A stretch of 38,011 bases of DNA from Mycobacterium ostraviense (GTDB lineage: Bacteria; Actinomycetota; Actinomycetes; Mycobacteriales; Mycobacteriaceae). Each line of letters starts with the position of its first letter. Within the stretch, counting starts at the first letter, position 1. The notes beneath the pieces were generated by a model. That model had not been told where the DNA came from. It saw nothing but the letters and a program-made list of their open reading frames with translations, and made no database searches. Positions 8,057 through 16,008 of the stretch are shown here, in pieces. The stretch is taken from assembly GCF_002705925.1 (NCBI RefSeq), contig NZ_NKRE01000001.1, positions 3,765,514 to 3,803,524 on the forward strand. Direction: 5' to 3'. The position numbers and the translations under genes were made by a program.

Positions 8057-9330
8057 CTCTCCACCAGCTCGGGCAACGGCTCCGCCCCCGTCAGCCAGTG
8101 GCGTCCGGCCTGCCGGGCCGCCTCCCACTTGGGGACGCTCACCGCGTCGTCCTGTCCCAGGTCCTCGGGCGTCGGGCCGATGCGCTCGGCCAGGCCGGCC
8201 AGCGCGCCCAGGTCGAAGTTGTACACCTGCGCTGCCGCCAGGCCCAGGATCTGCCGGGTCTCCGCCACCGGGATGTCCCAGAACGAGCGCTTCAGCCAGT
8301 CGCGGGTGTGCGGCCAGGTCCCTTCCGGATGGGGAAAATCGTTGCCCCACAGCATGTTTGACACACCGATCTCGTGGCGCCGCGCCAGTTCCCGGCGCTC
8401 GGTGGTGGTTGCCCCGATAAAGCAGTTGCGGTCGAAGTACGCCGAGGGCGGCATTGTCAGATCGCCTTCCATCCGCCGGCTCATCTTCTTGGCCGAGTGC
8501 TCACGCAGATACCGCGTGTCCATCAGCCAGAGCAGGTCGCTGGCCCAAAACGCGCCGCACTCGGTGGCTCCCCAGCGCAGCCGGGGGAAGCGTTCGAAAA
8601 CCCCGGACCACAAGGCGAACCACAGCGGCCGGGCGCCCCACCAGCGCACCTCGGTGACATAGATGCCCAGGTGCCCTCCGTAGTCCTCCTGCGGGGCGGC
8701 GCCGACGTGGGTGTGTACCGGCATCTGCAGGTCCTGGCAGGCGGCCCAGACCTTGTCGTAGCGACGGTCGTGGTAGGGCGGGTAGCCGGCCCAGCGCGCC
8801 GGGATCATGATCCCGCCCCGCAGCCCGGACTCAGCGGCCCGGGTGATTTCGGCCACCGCCGCATCGATGTCCGCGAGTATCGGCACGACCGCCACCCCGG
8901 CCCGCCGCTCGGGGCTGTGGCTGCACAGCTCGGCCAACCAGCGGTTGTGGGCCCGCGCCCCGGCCATCGCCCGGCCCGGGTCCAGGTCCCCCGACTGGGC
9001 CAGGCCGGCGCCGAACGGGGCCCCGGCGACCCCGCTCACGGCGTCGGCATCGGGGAAGATGACCTCGCCGACCACCCCGTCGCCGTCGAGTTCTTTGTCG
9101 CGCAGACCTACATCCCACCCGCCGGCGATGCCGTCGCCGTGCTCGGAGAACCACTGCTGCGCGAACTGCTCGTCGATCAATCCGCCGACCTGCGACGCGG
9201 CCGCCTTCTCGACCAGGTAGGCCTCGAAGTCCTCGCGGTATTCCGGGTCGACGTACTCGCGGTACCGTTCGGTCGGCAACTCGGCGTGACAATCTGCGGA
9301 GATGATGACGTAAGGGTCCCGGGTGTTCAT
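8053..9330 (-). CDS. Amidohydrolase family 2 protein (metal-dependent TIM barrel), copy B
   Basis: 425 residues from the ATG at 9330, chosen because AAAGGA lies about 8 nt upstream and the conserved start (YVIISADCHAE) follows directly; the frame is open to 9357. This is the PF04909-type amidohydrolase/decarboxylase fold. The usual N-terminal HxH is replaced by the DCHA form, MPVHTHVGA supplies the barrel histidines, and GNDFPHPEGTWPH supplies the late metal-binding Asp/His region. Relatives hydrolyse C-N or C-C bonds or decarboxylate aromatic or unsaturated acids. It is the last gene of the SDR-ADC-amidohydrolase operon and a clear paralogue of the gene before it (shared VISADCHA start, HNRWLAE(L/F)CS, RRAGV and W(G/A)(N/S)D(F/Y)PH blocks). 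The substrate is unknown. Confidence 0.88.
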   Translation of the reverse strand: MNTRDPYVIISADCHAELPTERYREYVDPEYREDFEAYLVEKAAASQVGGLIDEQFAQQWFSEHGDGIAGGWDVGLRDKELDGDGVVGEVIFPDADAVSGVAGAPFGAGLAQSGDLDPGRAMAGARAHNRWLAELCSHSPERRAGVAVVPILADIDAAVAEITRAAESGLRGGIMIPARWAGYPPYHDRRYDKVWAACQDLQMPVHTHVGAAPQEDYGGHLGIYVTEVRWWGARPLWFALWSGVFERFPRLRWGATECGAFWASDLLWLMDTRYLREHSAKKMSRRMEGDLTMPPSAYFDRNCFIGATTTERRELARRHEIGVSNMLWGNDFPHPEGTWPHTRDWLKRSFWDIPVAETRQILGLAAAQVYNFDLGALAGLAERIGPTPEDLGQDDAVSVPKWEAARQAGRHWLTGAEPLPELVES

Positions 9331-9346
9331 GAATAGGGTCCTTTCG

Positions 9347-10561
9347 CTACCAGGCACGGATGGGGTCGGGCTCGAAGGCGGTGCTGCTCGCGTCGGCGGG
9401 CACGGCCGTCAGCGGCTCGGCGACTTCGGCCACGGTCGGGCCGATCCTGTCGGCCAGCGGTGCGAGGGCCTCGAGGTCGAAGCGGTAGACGGCGGCCGCG
9501 TTCCCGCCGACCATGGCCGCCACCTCGTCGGCCGGGACGTCGCTGAAGGTGTGGCGCAGGGCCTCCCGGCTGTAGGGAGCGGTCCCCTCCAGGTGCGGAT
9601 AGTCGCTTGCCCACATGATCCGGTCGACGCCGATTCGGTGGCGCTGGGCACACTCGACCGGGCGCAGGAAGCTGGCACCGGTGTAACACTGGCGGGCCCA
9701 GTACTGGCTGGGTTTGAGGGGCAGCGAGCCGGCGGTGGGGCCGGCGAAGCGGGCGATCGCCGAGTTCGCTCGCCCGAAACGCGCGGCCGCCACGTCGAGC
9801 GAGTCGAGCGTCGCCGGTATCCACCCGGTGCTCTGCTCGGTGAAGACCACGGTGAGGTCCGGATGGCGATCGAGTGCGCCGCTGAAGATCAGGTGCCACA
9901 GCGCCCGGTGCGACCACCAATGGGCCTCGTACACCCACACCGCGAACGAGCTGCCCCACCCGTCGGTCGGGGTCGGTCCGGCGTTGCCGCCGTGGTGGTT
10001 GACCACCACGCCCGCCTCCTCGCATGCCGCCCACAGCGGCTCCCAGTGCTCGGCGTATAGCGGGGGGATGCCGGTACCTGGGGCGACGCCGGGCAGCAAC
10101 ACGCCGCCGCGCAGCCCCAGCTTGGCGATCTGGGCCAGCTCGGCGACGGCTTCGTCGAGGTCCCCGAGCAGGATCTGGCCCACTCCGGCGCGCCGCTGGG
10201 GCGACAGGGAGCAGAAGTCGGCCAGCCAGCGATTGTGCGCGCGCAGGCCGGCCCATCGCAGCTCGAGTTCCCGGGCGGTCTCGGGTGCCGGAGCGGCCAG
10301 GCTCCCGAGCGGAAAGAACGGCGGCACGGTATTGGGGAACAGGACCTCCCCCGCGATGCCGTCCTCATCCAGCTCGCGGTTGCGCCGATCGCTGTTCCAG
10401 TTGCGCTCGGCGTCGGGCTCGGTGAGGTCGCCGAACGGGTTCACGAATGTTTGTGCCCAGCCGTCGAATTCGTCCCGGTATTGCGGATCGAGGTACTCGC
10501 GGTAGTCGAGCAGGTCGGCGCCGGCGTGGCAATCGGCCGAAATGACGGTGTATCGGTCCAT
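9347..10561 (-). CDS. Amidohydrolase family 2 protein (metal-dependent TIM barrel), copy A
   Basis: 404 residues from the ATG at 10561 (MDRYTVISADCHAG); an open extension upstream runs through the end of the preceding gene and has no family match. Same fold and motifs as the next gene: SADCHAG, a central GVVVNHHGGNAG histidine block, and WASDYPHLEGTAPYSREA near the C-terminus. The two copies are clearly homologous but far from identical, so they are an old duplication and may form a heteromer or act on successive intermediates. It starts 2 nt after the stop of the decarboxylase-like gene and ends 16 nt before the next start, so it is in one operon. Likely a hydrolase or decarboxylase in a catabolic pathway. 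Confidence 0.88.
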   Translation of the reverse strand: MDRYTVISADCHAGADLLDYREYLDPQYRDEFDGWAQTFVNPFGDLTEPDAERNWNSDRRNRELDEDGIAGEVLFPNTVPPFFPLGSLAAPAPETARELELRWAGLRAHNRWLADFCSLSPQRRAGVGQILLGDLDEAVAELAQIAKLGLRGGVLLPGVAPGTGIPPLYAEHWEPLWAACEEAGVVVNHHGGNAGPTPTDGWGSSFAVWVYEAHWWSHRALWHLIFSGALDRHPDLTVVFTEQSTGWIPATLDSLDVAAARFGRANSAIARFAGPTAGSLPLKPSQYWARQCYTGASFLRPVECAQRHRIGVDRIMWASDYPHLEGTAPYSREALRHTFSDVPADEVAAMVGGNAAAVYRFDLEALAPLADRIGPTVAEVAEPLTAVPADASSTAFEPDPIRAW

Positions 10562-10563
10562 GG

Positions 10564-11364
10564 CTATACCCACGCCGGCTCGGGGGCCGGGGACGCCGAC
10601 AGAACCGGGTCGTCGTAGCGCTGGTGCACGTAGGGCAGCAGCCACTCCTGTGGCACCCGCTCGGCGATCCTGGCCACCTGGACGGTGCGCCGGCGGCACC
10701 AGGTGATCGACCTGATCTGGCGGATCACGATGTCGGCCACCGGGTCCACCGGCGACTCGCCCAACTCGAGGGTGCCCTCGATGTTGTCCAGCAGCTCGTA
10801 GTGCCGGTGGTACTCGCCGTAGACCAGGTGGGGGTCGGTGATGCCGTTGCCGTCGGGGGAACGCAGGAATTTGAAGTAGAACTCGGTGTCGACCTGGTCA
10901 TCCGGCAACTCCGCCGGGCCGGTGACCCGGCCTTTCAGTGTGATGAGCCGATAGCCCAGCCGCTCCACGGTTGCGGTGATGCGGTCACCGTCGCGCTGCA
11001 CCTCGATTCGGCCCAGTTTCTTGGGCTCGCCGAACGTTTCGCGCCCGCCCGTGACCGATTGCTCGGTCGACTGGGGCATGAAGAGGGGATAGTCGCCCCG
11101 GAGCTCGCCATGGCGGGCGGTGACCGAAAACACCGCCGAGCCGAACGGCGGCCTGCCGTCTATCCGGACCCGCAGAAGCTGGACCCGCACCAACGGTTCG
11201 TCCGCCGGCTCCAGCGGCTTGGGCAGCACGGCCGCGACAATCTCCGGATCGGTGAGGTAGGTGACGGTCACCGCCTCGGTGGTGATGGGAGCCTTGGTGA
11301 GGTCGATCTCGTGGTCCACTTGCGCCTGGGGTGGGCGGGGACCATATCGGACTGCGGTGCTCAA
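10564..11364 (-). CDS. Acetoacetate-decarboxylase-family protein
   Basis: 266 residues. The start is a TTG at 11364, supported by GAAGGAG 8 nt upstream and by its TTGA overlap with the stop of the SDR gene. The ADC fold is shown by PLVRVQLLRVRI, the SVTARHGELRGDYP region and FGEPKKLGRIEV. The paired lysines fall at residues 115-116, the same numbers as the Schiff-base Lys115 and its partner Lys116 in clostridial acetoacetate decarboxylase. The family includes true decarboxylases and also aldolase/dehydratase-like enzymes acting on beta-keto acids through an imine, so the reaction is not fixed. Context between an alcohol dehydrogenase-type SDR and two amidohydrolases points to breakdown of a keto acid. 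Confidence 0.85.
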   Translation of the reverse strand: MSTAVRYGPRPPQAQVDHEIDLTKAPITTEAVTVTYLTDPEIVAAVLPKPLEPADEPLVRVQLLRVRIDGRPPFGSAVFSVTARHGELRGDYPLFMPQSTEQSVTGGRETFGEPKKLGRIEVQRDGDRITATVERLGYRLITLKGRVTGPAELPDDQVDTEFYFKFLRSPDGNGITDPHLVYGEYHRHYELLDNIEGTLELGESPVDPVADIVIRQIRSITWCRRRTVQVARIAERVPQEWLLPYVHQRYDDPVLSASPAPEPAWV

Positions 11365-12296
11365 CGTTGCGCTCCTTCGGTTTCTTGCTTCCCGGCATGC
11401 CGGCTGAGGACGTCGACCAGGTAGTCGGGGTTGGCGCGGGCCATGATCGATGCGGCTTTGCGGCTCACGACCTCGTCGGCGGATGTGGGTGGACCCATCA
11501 CCCAGAAGCGGTCCGCCCGGATCCCCTCAACCAGCTGGTCCGCGACTGTCTCGAGCGGGGTGAACTCGACGCCGTGGCCGGCAGCCTCGAAGCGGTCCAC
11601 GACCGCCGCCAGAGTCGGCTCGGGTGTCCGGCGTTGCTGGGTCGCGGCGTAGCGCTCCGGCCGGTGCCGCCAGGACTCCCAGATCCCGGTGTTCAAGAAG
11701 CCGCTGGGAAAAAGGACATGCGCCCGAACCCGCGTCCCGGTCATCTCCAAGTGGTTATAGAGGCTCTCGGTCAGGCAGAGCACCGCGGCCTTGGTCATCG
11801 GGTAGACGGCATTGGCCGGGCCGCCCAGGGCGCCCCGGGCGATCGGCGCGAACCCGCCGTTGCCCGAACAGGTGTTGACCACGTGTCCCTCGCCCTGCTC
11901 GAGCAGGATGGGCACGAAGGCCTTGATGCCGTGGATGACGCCCAGCACGTTGACGTCGATTCCCCAGCGCCAGTCGGCAAGGTCGTGTTCCCACAGGTAG
12001 CCCTCGGAGACCCCGCCGGTGCCGGCGTTGTTGCAGACCACGTGCACCGCGCCGAAGTGGCGGAGCGTCTGCTCGGCCAGCGACTCGACCGAGGAATAGT
12101 CGGTGACATCGGTGACCACCCCGGCCACCTCGATGCCCGCGTCCGCGAGTTCGCGGGTCGCCGCGTCCAACGGCTCGGCGAGCACGTCGGCCAGCACCAC
12201 CTTCATGCCCTCCTGGCCGAAACGGCGGCCCATGGCCCGGCCGATGCCTCCGGCTCCGCCGGTGACGACCGCCACCTTGCCCTGAAGGTCCCTCAT
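11361..12296 (-). CDS. Short-chain dehydrogenase/reductase (classical SDR)
   Basis: 311 residues from the ATG at 12296 (MRDLQGKVAVVTGG); the frame is open to an ATG at 12323, which cannot be excluded. Classical SDR features are TGGAGGIG for the dinucleotide at residues 12-19, a following LADV acidic turn favouring NAD, VVCNNAG, the catalytic Ser region NTCSGNGG, and YPMTK for the YxxxK pair. A C-terminal part of about 60 residues is longer than in minimal SDRs. It is the first gene of the four-gene operon and presumably oxidises or reduces a hydroxyl/keto group of the substrate before or after the ADC-like step. Its stop overlaps the next start. Confidence 0.92.
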   Translation of the reverse strand: MRDLQGKVAVVTGGAGGIGRAMGRRFGQEGMKVVLADVLAEPLDAATRELADAGIEVAGVVTDVTDYSSVESLAEQTLRHFGAVHVVCNNAGTGGVSEGYLWEHDLADWRWGIDVNVLGVIHGIKAFVPILLEQGEGHVVNTCSGNGGFAPIARGALGGPANAVYPMTKAAVLCLTESLYNHLEMTGTRVRAHVLFPSGFLNTGIWESWRHRPERYAATQQRRTPEPTLAAVVDRFEAAGHGVEFTPLETVADQLVEGIRADRFWVMGPPTSADEVVSRKAASIMARANPDYLVDVLSRHAGKQETEGAQR

Positions 12297-12402
12297 CGCG
12301 GCCACCGTCACATGGTGGCGCATATCGACTCAATCCGTCGCGTAATTCGCCCATTATCGTGAACGGCCGGTTTCTTGGCTAGCAACCAAGCACGGCAGCG
12401 CA

Positions 12403-13376
12403 GTGATGGTCGGCCGCAGCCAGCTGCAGCACGCTTTACCGATCACGTTCGGCTACCGCGTGGCGTCGTGGACCGCGCCGCTGCTGCGCCATCTGGACCG
12501 GCTCGCCGAGTTGCGGCCCCGGGTCGCGATGGTTCAGCTCGGCGGCGCCGTCGGCAGCCTCGCCGCGATGGCGCCGCACGGCCCGGAGATTCGCCGCGAG
12601 CTGGCCCGGCGTCTCGGTTTGGCCGCGCCGTCGATCAGCTGGCACGCGACCCGTGATCGCTTTGTCGAGGTCGTCGCGTGGGCTGCACAGGTGGCGGCCT
12701 CGTTGGGCAAGATCGGACTCGACATCGTCGTGGGTTCCCAGACCGAACTCGCCGAGCTGAGCGAGCCCAGCGCACCCGGCCGCGGCGTCAGCAGCACCAT
12801 GCCGCAGAAGCGCAATCCCATCGGCTCACACAGCTCATCCGGGCCGCACGGCTGACCCGCACGTACCTCGATCTCGCCCTCGATGCCGCCGTGGCTGACG
12901 CCGAACGGGCAACGGCCGTCTGGTCCCTGGAGTGGCACTCGGTGGCCCCGGCGCTGGCCGTCTGCGGCGGCGCCGTATGCACCGCGGCCGACGTGCTCGC
13001 CGGGCTGCACGTGGACGCCGCGGCGATGGCGGCCAATCTCGACCGGACCCACGGGCTGATCATGGCCGAATCGGTGATGATGCGGTTGGCGCCGGTGCTC
13101 GGCCGCCAGGCCGCCCACGACCAGTTGGAAGCGCTGGTCACCGCCTCCCTCGAGAGTGGCGAGTCGTTCGCCACTCTTGTTGGGCGCCGCGACCCGAAGC
13201 TGGCCGACGCCGTGACACCGGCCGGTTATCTCGGGCACGTCGACGAACAAACCGTCGCCGTCATGTCCGAGGCGGCCGCACGAGTGGGCGGACAGATATC
13301 GACGCAGGGCAACTCGACCGGACCTCGATCGCCGCTGAGGAACTTGTCAGGGGCGAAAGGCGCAATGGCTGAGTAG
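12403..13376 (+). pseudogene. Decayed 3-carboxy-cis,cis-muconate cycloisomerase (PcaB) / adenylosuccinate lyase family gene
   Basis: The first frame (to about 12830) reads VGRSQLQHALPITFG, GAVGSLAAM and SSTMPQKRNPIGS, the signature loop of the fumarase/aspartase superfamily. The match then jumps to another frame from about 12831: LIRAARLTRTYLDLALD, EWHSVAPAL, GLIMAESVMMRLAPVLGR, running to the stop at 13374-13376. One base is missing in the run around 12829-12832. The N-terminal ~120-150 residues expected of the ~450-residue family are absent, since the frame is closed at 12343. Truncation plus frameshift mean no functional enzyme. It is probably the remnant of a protocatechuate-branch gene, and its neighbours contain no other pca gene. 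Confidence 0.85.
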
Positions 13377-13477
13377 GTTTCGGGTCAGTCGGCGACGCCG
13401 GCGGTGACCCGCGCATCGGGTGCCGGTGCGGGCGGGCTGGGTTGCATGTCGTGCTGTCTTGCGCAGTTGCCGGCTGG

Positions 13478-13603
13478 TCAGCACCCCGGCGGCAGGATGT
13501 CGTAGCCGACCACCAGTGCGTCCGCGGCTAGAGTCCAAACCCGTCCTTCATTGACCGCCTCGCCCAACAGCTCATCCTCGGGGCATCGGGGCGTCCGCCG
13601 CAC
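13478..13603 (-). CDS. Possible 41-codon ORF or gene remnant
   Basis: From a GTG at 13603 the minus strand reads PEDELLGEAVNEGRVWTLAA and then DALVVGYDILPPGC before a TGA. The composition looks protein-like rather than random, but no family is recognised and there is no clear ribosome-binding site. It lies in the 269-nt gap between the pcaB pseudogene and the membrane-protein gene. A fragment of a lost gene is as likely as a live small ORF. Confidence 0.22.
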   Translation of the reverse strand: MRRTPRCPEDELLGEAVNEGRVWTLAADALVVGYDILPPGC

Positions 13604-13633
13604 GATCCCGAGCCGGACCTAGGCTTGGCCGAA

Positions 13634-13645
13634 TACTGTCAAGCC
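13634..13645 (+). promoter_or_regulatory. Leaderless-type -10 element of the membrane-protein gene
   Basis: TACTGT (13634-13639) fits the mycobacterial TANNNT -10 and ends exactly 6 nt before the ATG at 13646, so transcription would begin at the A of the start codon. There is no Shine-Dalgarno sequence before this ATG, which fits a leaderless mRNA. No clear -35 is seen. Confidence 0.45.
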
Positions 13646-14617
13646 ATGGTTTCGGACGCCGTCGGCGCCCTCACCGCCCTCGTCGATGCGAGTGCCATGT
13701 TGCTGGTGCCCGCGATGATGGGATTCTCGACGGTGCTGTGCTTGGCGCGGGCGCCGAGCCCGCTGACGCTGGTTGCCATCCACGAGTACCTGGGACGCGC
13801 CAAGGTTTTCGACCGCATCTGGCTGCTCGCCGCGTTCGGGTGGATCGGTTGGGCTGCCGTGCGGGGCTGCGCGCTTGGCTGGACCGTCGCGGCCGGAGCC
13901 GCCGCGATGGCGTTGGCAGGCCTCCACTTTTGGCTGACGGGGCCGCTGCGCCGGATACTGGCGCCGTGGGTCGGGGCAATACTGAGCGCTGGCCCGGTGA
14001 CAACAGTGAGCGAGGGCGGGCTGCTCATCGCTCGTCGTCGAACTCGCGAAGACACTCCCGCCCTGCCGATCGACTGGGCTGTCCGAACACTCGCGTTCGT
14101 GCTGCTCGCCTGTACCGTGCTCTTCTTCAGCGTCGCGCTCATCGCGGAGCCGTCGTCATTCGGCCTGGCAGTCCTGGTCGGTGGCTTCTGGCTCTCGCTC
14201 GGCGTGATCTGGTTCGACTTGGCTCAGGACGTGTGGCCCGGCACGACCTCAGCGGCCCGCCTCGCCCAGTGCTCCCGGTACTACGTTCAGATGTTCGAGC
14301 AATGGAAGAACATCGGAGTGCTCGTCGGCTTTGGCACCGTCATGATCGGCGCACCCATCGCTTGGGCGACCGGGCGTGCTGGTGCCCCCGTGCTCGCGTT
14401 TCCGCTGTGGATCGGGGCCTGTCTTGCCTACGCGGTCTTCCACAACCAGGTGTTGCACCGCATTGGATGGAGTCGGAGCCGGGTGCCGTTGCCGGTGTCG
14501 GTGAACGAATACAGTGCGACGCATCCGCTGTGGGCCCATTCCTTCACCTTGATTCACGTCGTGATGGCCGTCGCGCTGCTGGCCGGCCTCGTCGCGCTGC
14601 ACCCGGTTCACGCCTAG
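13646..14617 (+). CDS. Multi-pass membrane protein, unknown family
   Basis: 323 residues from the ATG at 13646 (a TTG at 13625 is also in frame). About eight hydrophobic segments are visible, for example ASAMLLVPAMMGFSTVL, WLLAAFGWIGWAAVRG, LAFVLLACTVLFFSVALIA, LAVLVGGFWLSLGVIWF and FTLIHVVMAVALLAGLVAL. Conserved-looking polar residues lie in loops (HEYLGRAKVFDRIW; YYVQMFEQWKNIG; VFHNQVLHRIGW). No transport or enzyme signature is recognised. It stands alone between the pcaB remnant and the carotenoid locus, so context gives little help. The good start signal and consistent hydrophobic pattern support a real gene. Confidence 0.75.
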   Translation: MVSDAVGALTALVDASAMLLVPAMMGFSTVLCLARAPSPLTLVAIHEYLGRAKVFDRIWLLAAFGWIGWAAVRGCALGWTVAAGAAAMALAGLHFWLTGPLRRILAPWVGAILSAGPVTTVSEGGLLIARRRTREDTPALPIDWAVRTLAFVLLACTVLFFSVALIAEPSSFGLAVLVGGFWLSLGVIWFDLAQDVWPGTTSAARLAQCSRYYVQMFEQWKNIGVLVGFGTVMIGAPIAWATGRAGAPVLAFPLWIGACLAYAVFHNQVLHRIGWSRSRVPLPVSVNEYSATHPLWAHSFTLIHVVMAVALLAGLVALHPVHA

Positions 14618-14855
14618 CTCAGGTTCGCCCGCGGCTGGGCAGCGATTCGGCCGTTTCCCGCTACTGCATACCCGGCGCTCCGGTGGGCGGTCCGCCGTTC
14701 AGCTCGACGCGGGCCGCACCCCACCAAGCACATCATCTGCACGGTCTCGGCCATCGGCTGCCAGCTTCGACCCGTGATCGTTGACGGTGTAGTTGCGAAG
14801 GTCTTACACCCATGAGAACCCGGCACGAGAGCGGTCATCCCCTGGTCGCCGCCTG
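14618..14855. other. Non-coding stretch between membrane-protein gene and fni promoter
   Basis: No convincing gene is seen here. A 74-codon minus-strand frame (14614-14838) has no recognisable domain and looks like random high-GC open frame. The whole gap to fni runs to 14961; its last ~105 bases hold the fni promoter elements described separately. Confidence 0.5.
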
Positions 14856-14900
14856 CTTAACATTTCAATCTCTTAACAAAAATTGACTGACCGCTAAGCT
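14856..14900 (+). promoter_or_regulatory. fni promoter with CTTAACA repeats
   Basis: CTTAACA occurs at 14856-14862 and again at 14872-14878, 16 bases apart, in an AT-rich island. TAAGCT (14895-14900) is a TANNNT-type -10; the second CTTAACA ends 16 nt before it and so overlaps the -35 position. The same TAAGCT hexamer and TTAA pairs occur upstream of crtE and marR, which suggests a common regulator. Downstream, a 12-codon frame (ATG 14927) ends in a TGA overlapping the fni GTG. Confidence 0.5.
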
Positions 14901-14961
14901 ACGCTGGGACGGCACCTGACAAGTCGATGAGGATCGCGATGACAACATCTGTCGGTGTCCC

Positions 14962-16008
14962 GTGACGACCGATCCGGCCGAAATGGGGCGTCGCAAACGC
15001 CGCCACATCGATGTATGCCTCAACGACGACGTCAACTTCGCCGGCGTAACGACCGGGCTGGAGCGTTATCGCTTGCCGTTCAACGCCTTGACCCAAACCA
15101 GCCTCCACGACATTGACATGTCGGCCGACTTCTTCGGGGCGCGCCTGCGTGCGCCGATCCTCATTGGTGCAATGACCGGCGGCGCCGAGCTGTCGGCAAC
15201 AATCAACCGCAATTTGGCGACCGCGGCGCAGCGACTTGGTCTGGGGATGATGCTCGGATCGCAGCGGATCATGCTGGACAGGTCGAGGGGGGAGCAGGCC
15301 GCAGCCAGTTTCGAAGTGCGTGACGCGGCCCCGGACGTGCTGCTGATAGGCAACATCGGCCTGGCGCAGCTGACGAAAGCCGCCGTGCCCGACATCAGCA
15401 ACGCCCTGGACCGGGTAGGAGCCAATGCCCTTGCGGTGCATGCCAACTCGTTACAAGAGGCCATCCAGGGCAACGGGGACACCGACTTCACCGGATCGCT
15501 GCAACGGCTATGCGATGTCGCCGGCGCGCTGGACTGCCCGGTTTTGCTCAAGGAGGTGGGCCATGGTATCGGCGCTCGGGCGGTCGCGCAGTTGACCCAG
15601 CTGCCCGGCGGTTTGCCGGTGTCGGGTATCGACGTGGCCGGCGCCGGGGGCACCTCGTGGTCGAGAGTCGAGCAGCTGGTTCGCTACGGTGAACTGCGCT
15701 ACCCGGACTTGGCCGACTGGGGCATACCGACGGCCCAGGCGATCGTCGAGGTGCGCCAAGCGTTGCCGACGATTTCGCTGGTCGGCTCCGGCGGTATCCG
15801 CACTGGGATGGACGCGGCCAAAGCGATCGCCCTCGGTGCGGACGTGGTTGCGATGGCTCGTCCGCTGCTGGCTCCCGCGATTGAGTCCGCGGACGCCGTC
15901 GAAGACCGGCTGCAACGGTTCATCGAGGAGCTTCGTATCTGCCTGCACTGCTGTGGCGCAACGGATCTCAACGCGCTGCGCGCCGTCGGCGTGACCCCGA
16001 TCCGGTAG
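14962..16008 (+). CDS. fni: Type II isopentenyl-diphosphate delta-isomerase (FMN-dependent)
   Basis: 348 residues from a GTG at 14962. It interconverts IPP and DMAPP with FMN and NADPH in the cytoplasm. Diagnostic features are RKRRHIDVCL near the N-terminus, IGAMTGG (residues 68-74), the VHANSLQEAIQ block with His160, Asn162 and the catalytic Gln165-Glu166, KEVGHGIG, the flavin-phosphate loop GSGGIRTG and a GAD...MARPLL end. The length is normal. It supplies DMAPP for GGPP synthesis by CrtE, so its place beside the carotenoid operon is functional. Its last 41 bases overlap the convergent marR gene. Promoter motifs shared with crtE and marR suggest co-regulation. An alternative start is not evident; a tiny upstream frame ends on the start codon. 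Confidence 0.95.
   Translation: MTTDPAEMGRRKRRHIDVCLNDDVNFAGVTTGLERYRLPFNALTQTSLHDIDMSADFFGARLRAPILIGAMTGGAELSATINRNLATAAQRLGLGMMLGSQRIMLDRSRGEQAAASFEVRDAAPDVLLIGNIGLAQLTKAAVPDISNALDRVGANALAVHANSLQEAIQGNGDTDFTGSLQRLCDVAGALDCPVLLKEVGHGIGARAVAQLTQLPGGLPVSGIDVAGAGGTSWSRVEQLVRYGELRYPDLADWGIPTAQAIVEVRQALPTISLVGSGGIRTGMDAAKAIALGADVVAMARPLLAPAIESADAVEDRLQRFIEELRICLHCCGATDLNALRAVGVTPIR

Noticed and set aside
8374..9336. 320-codon plus-strand frame opposite an amidohydrolase
   Set aside because: Pro/Gly/Ala-rich with no recognisable domain; the minus strand has conserved enzyme motifs.
14614..14838. 74-codon minus-strand frame after the membrane-protein gene
   Set aside because: No domain, no ribosome-binding site, low-complexity basic composition; likely random.
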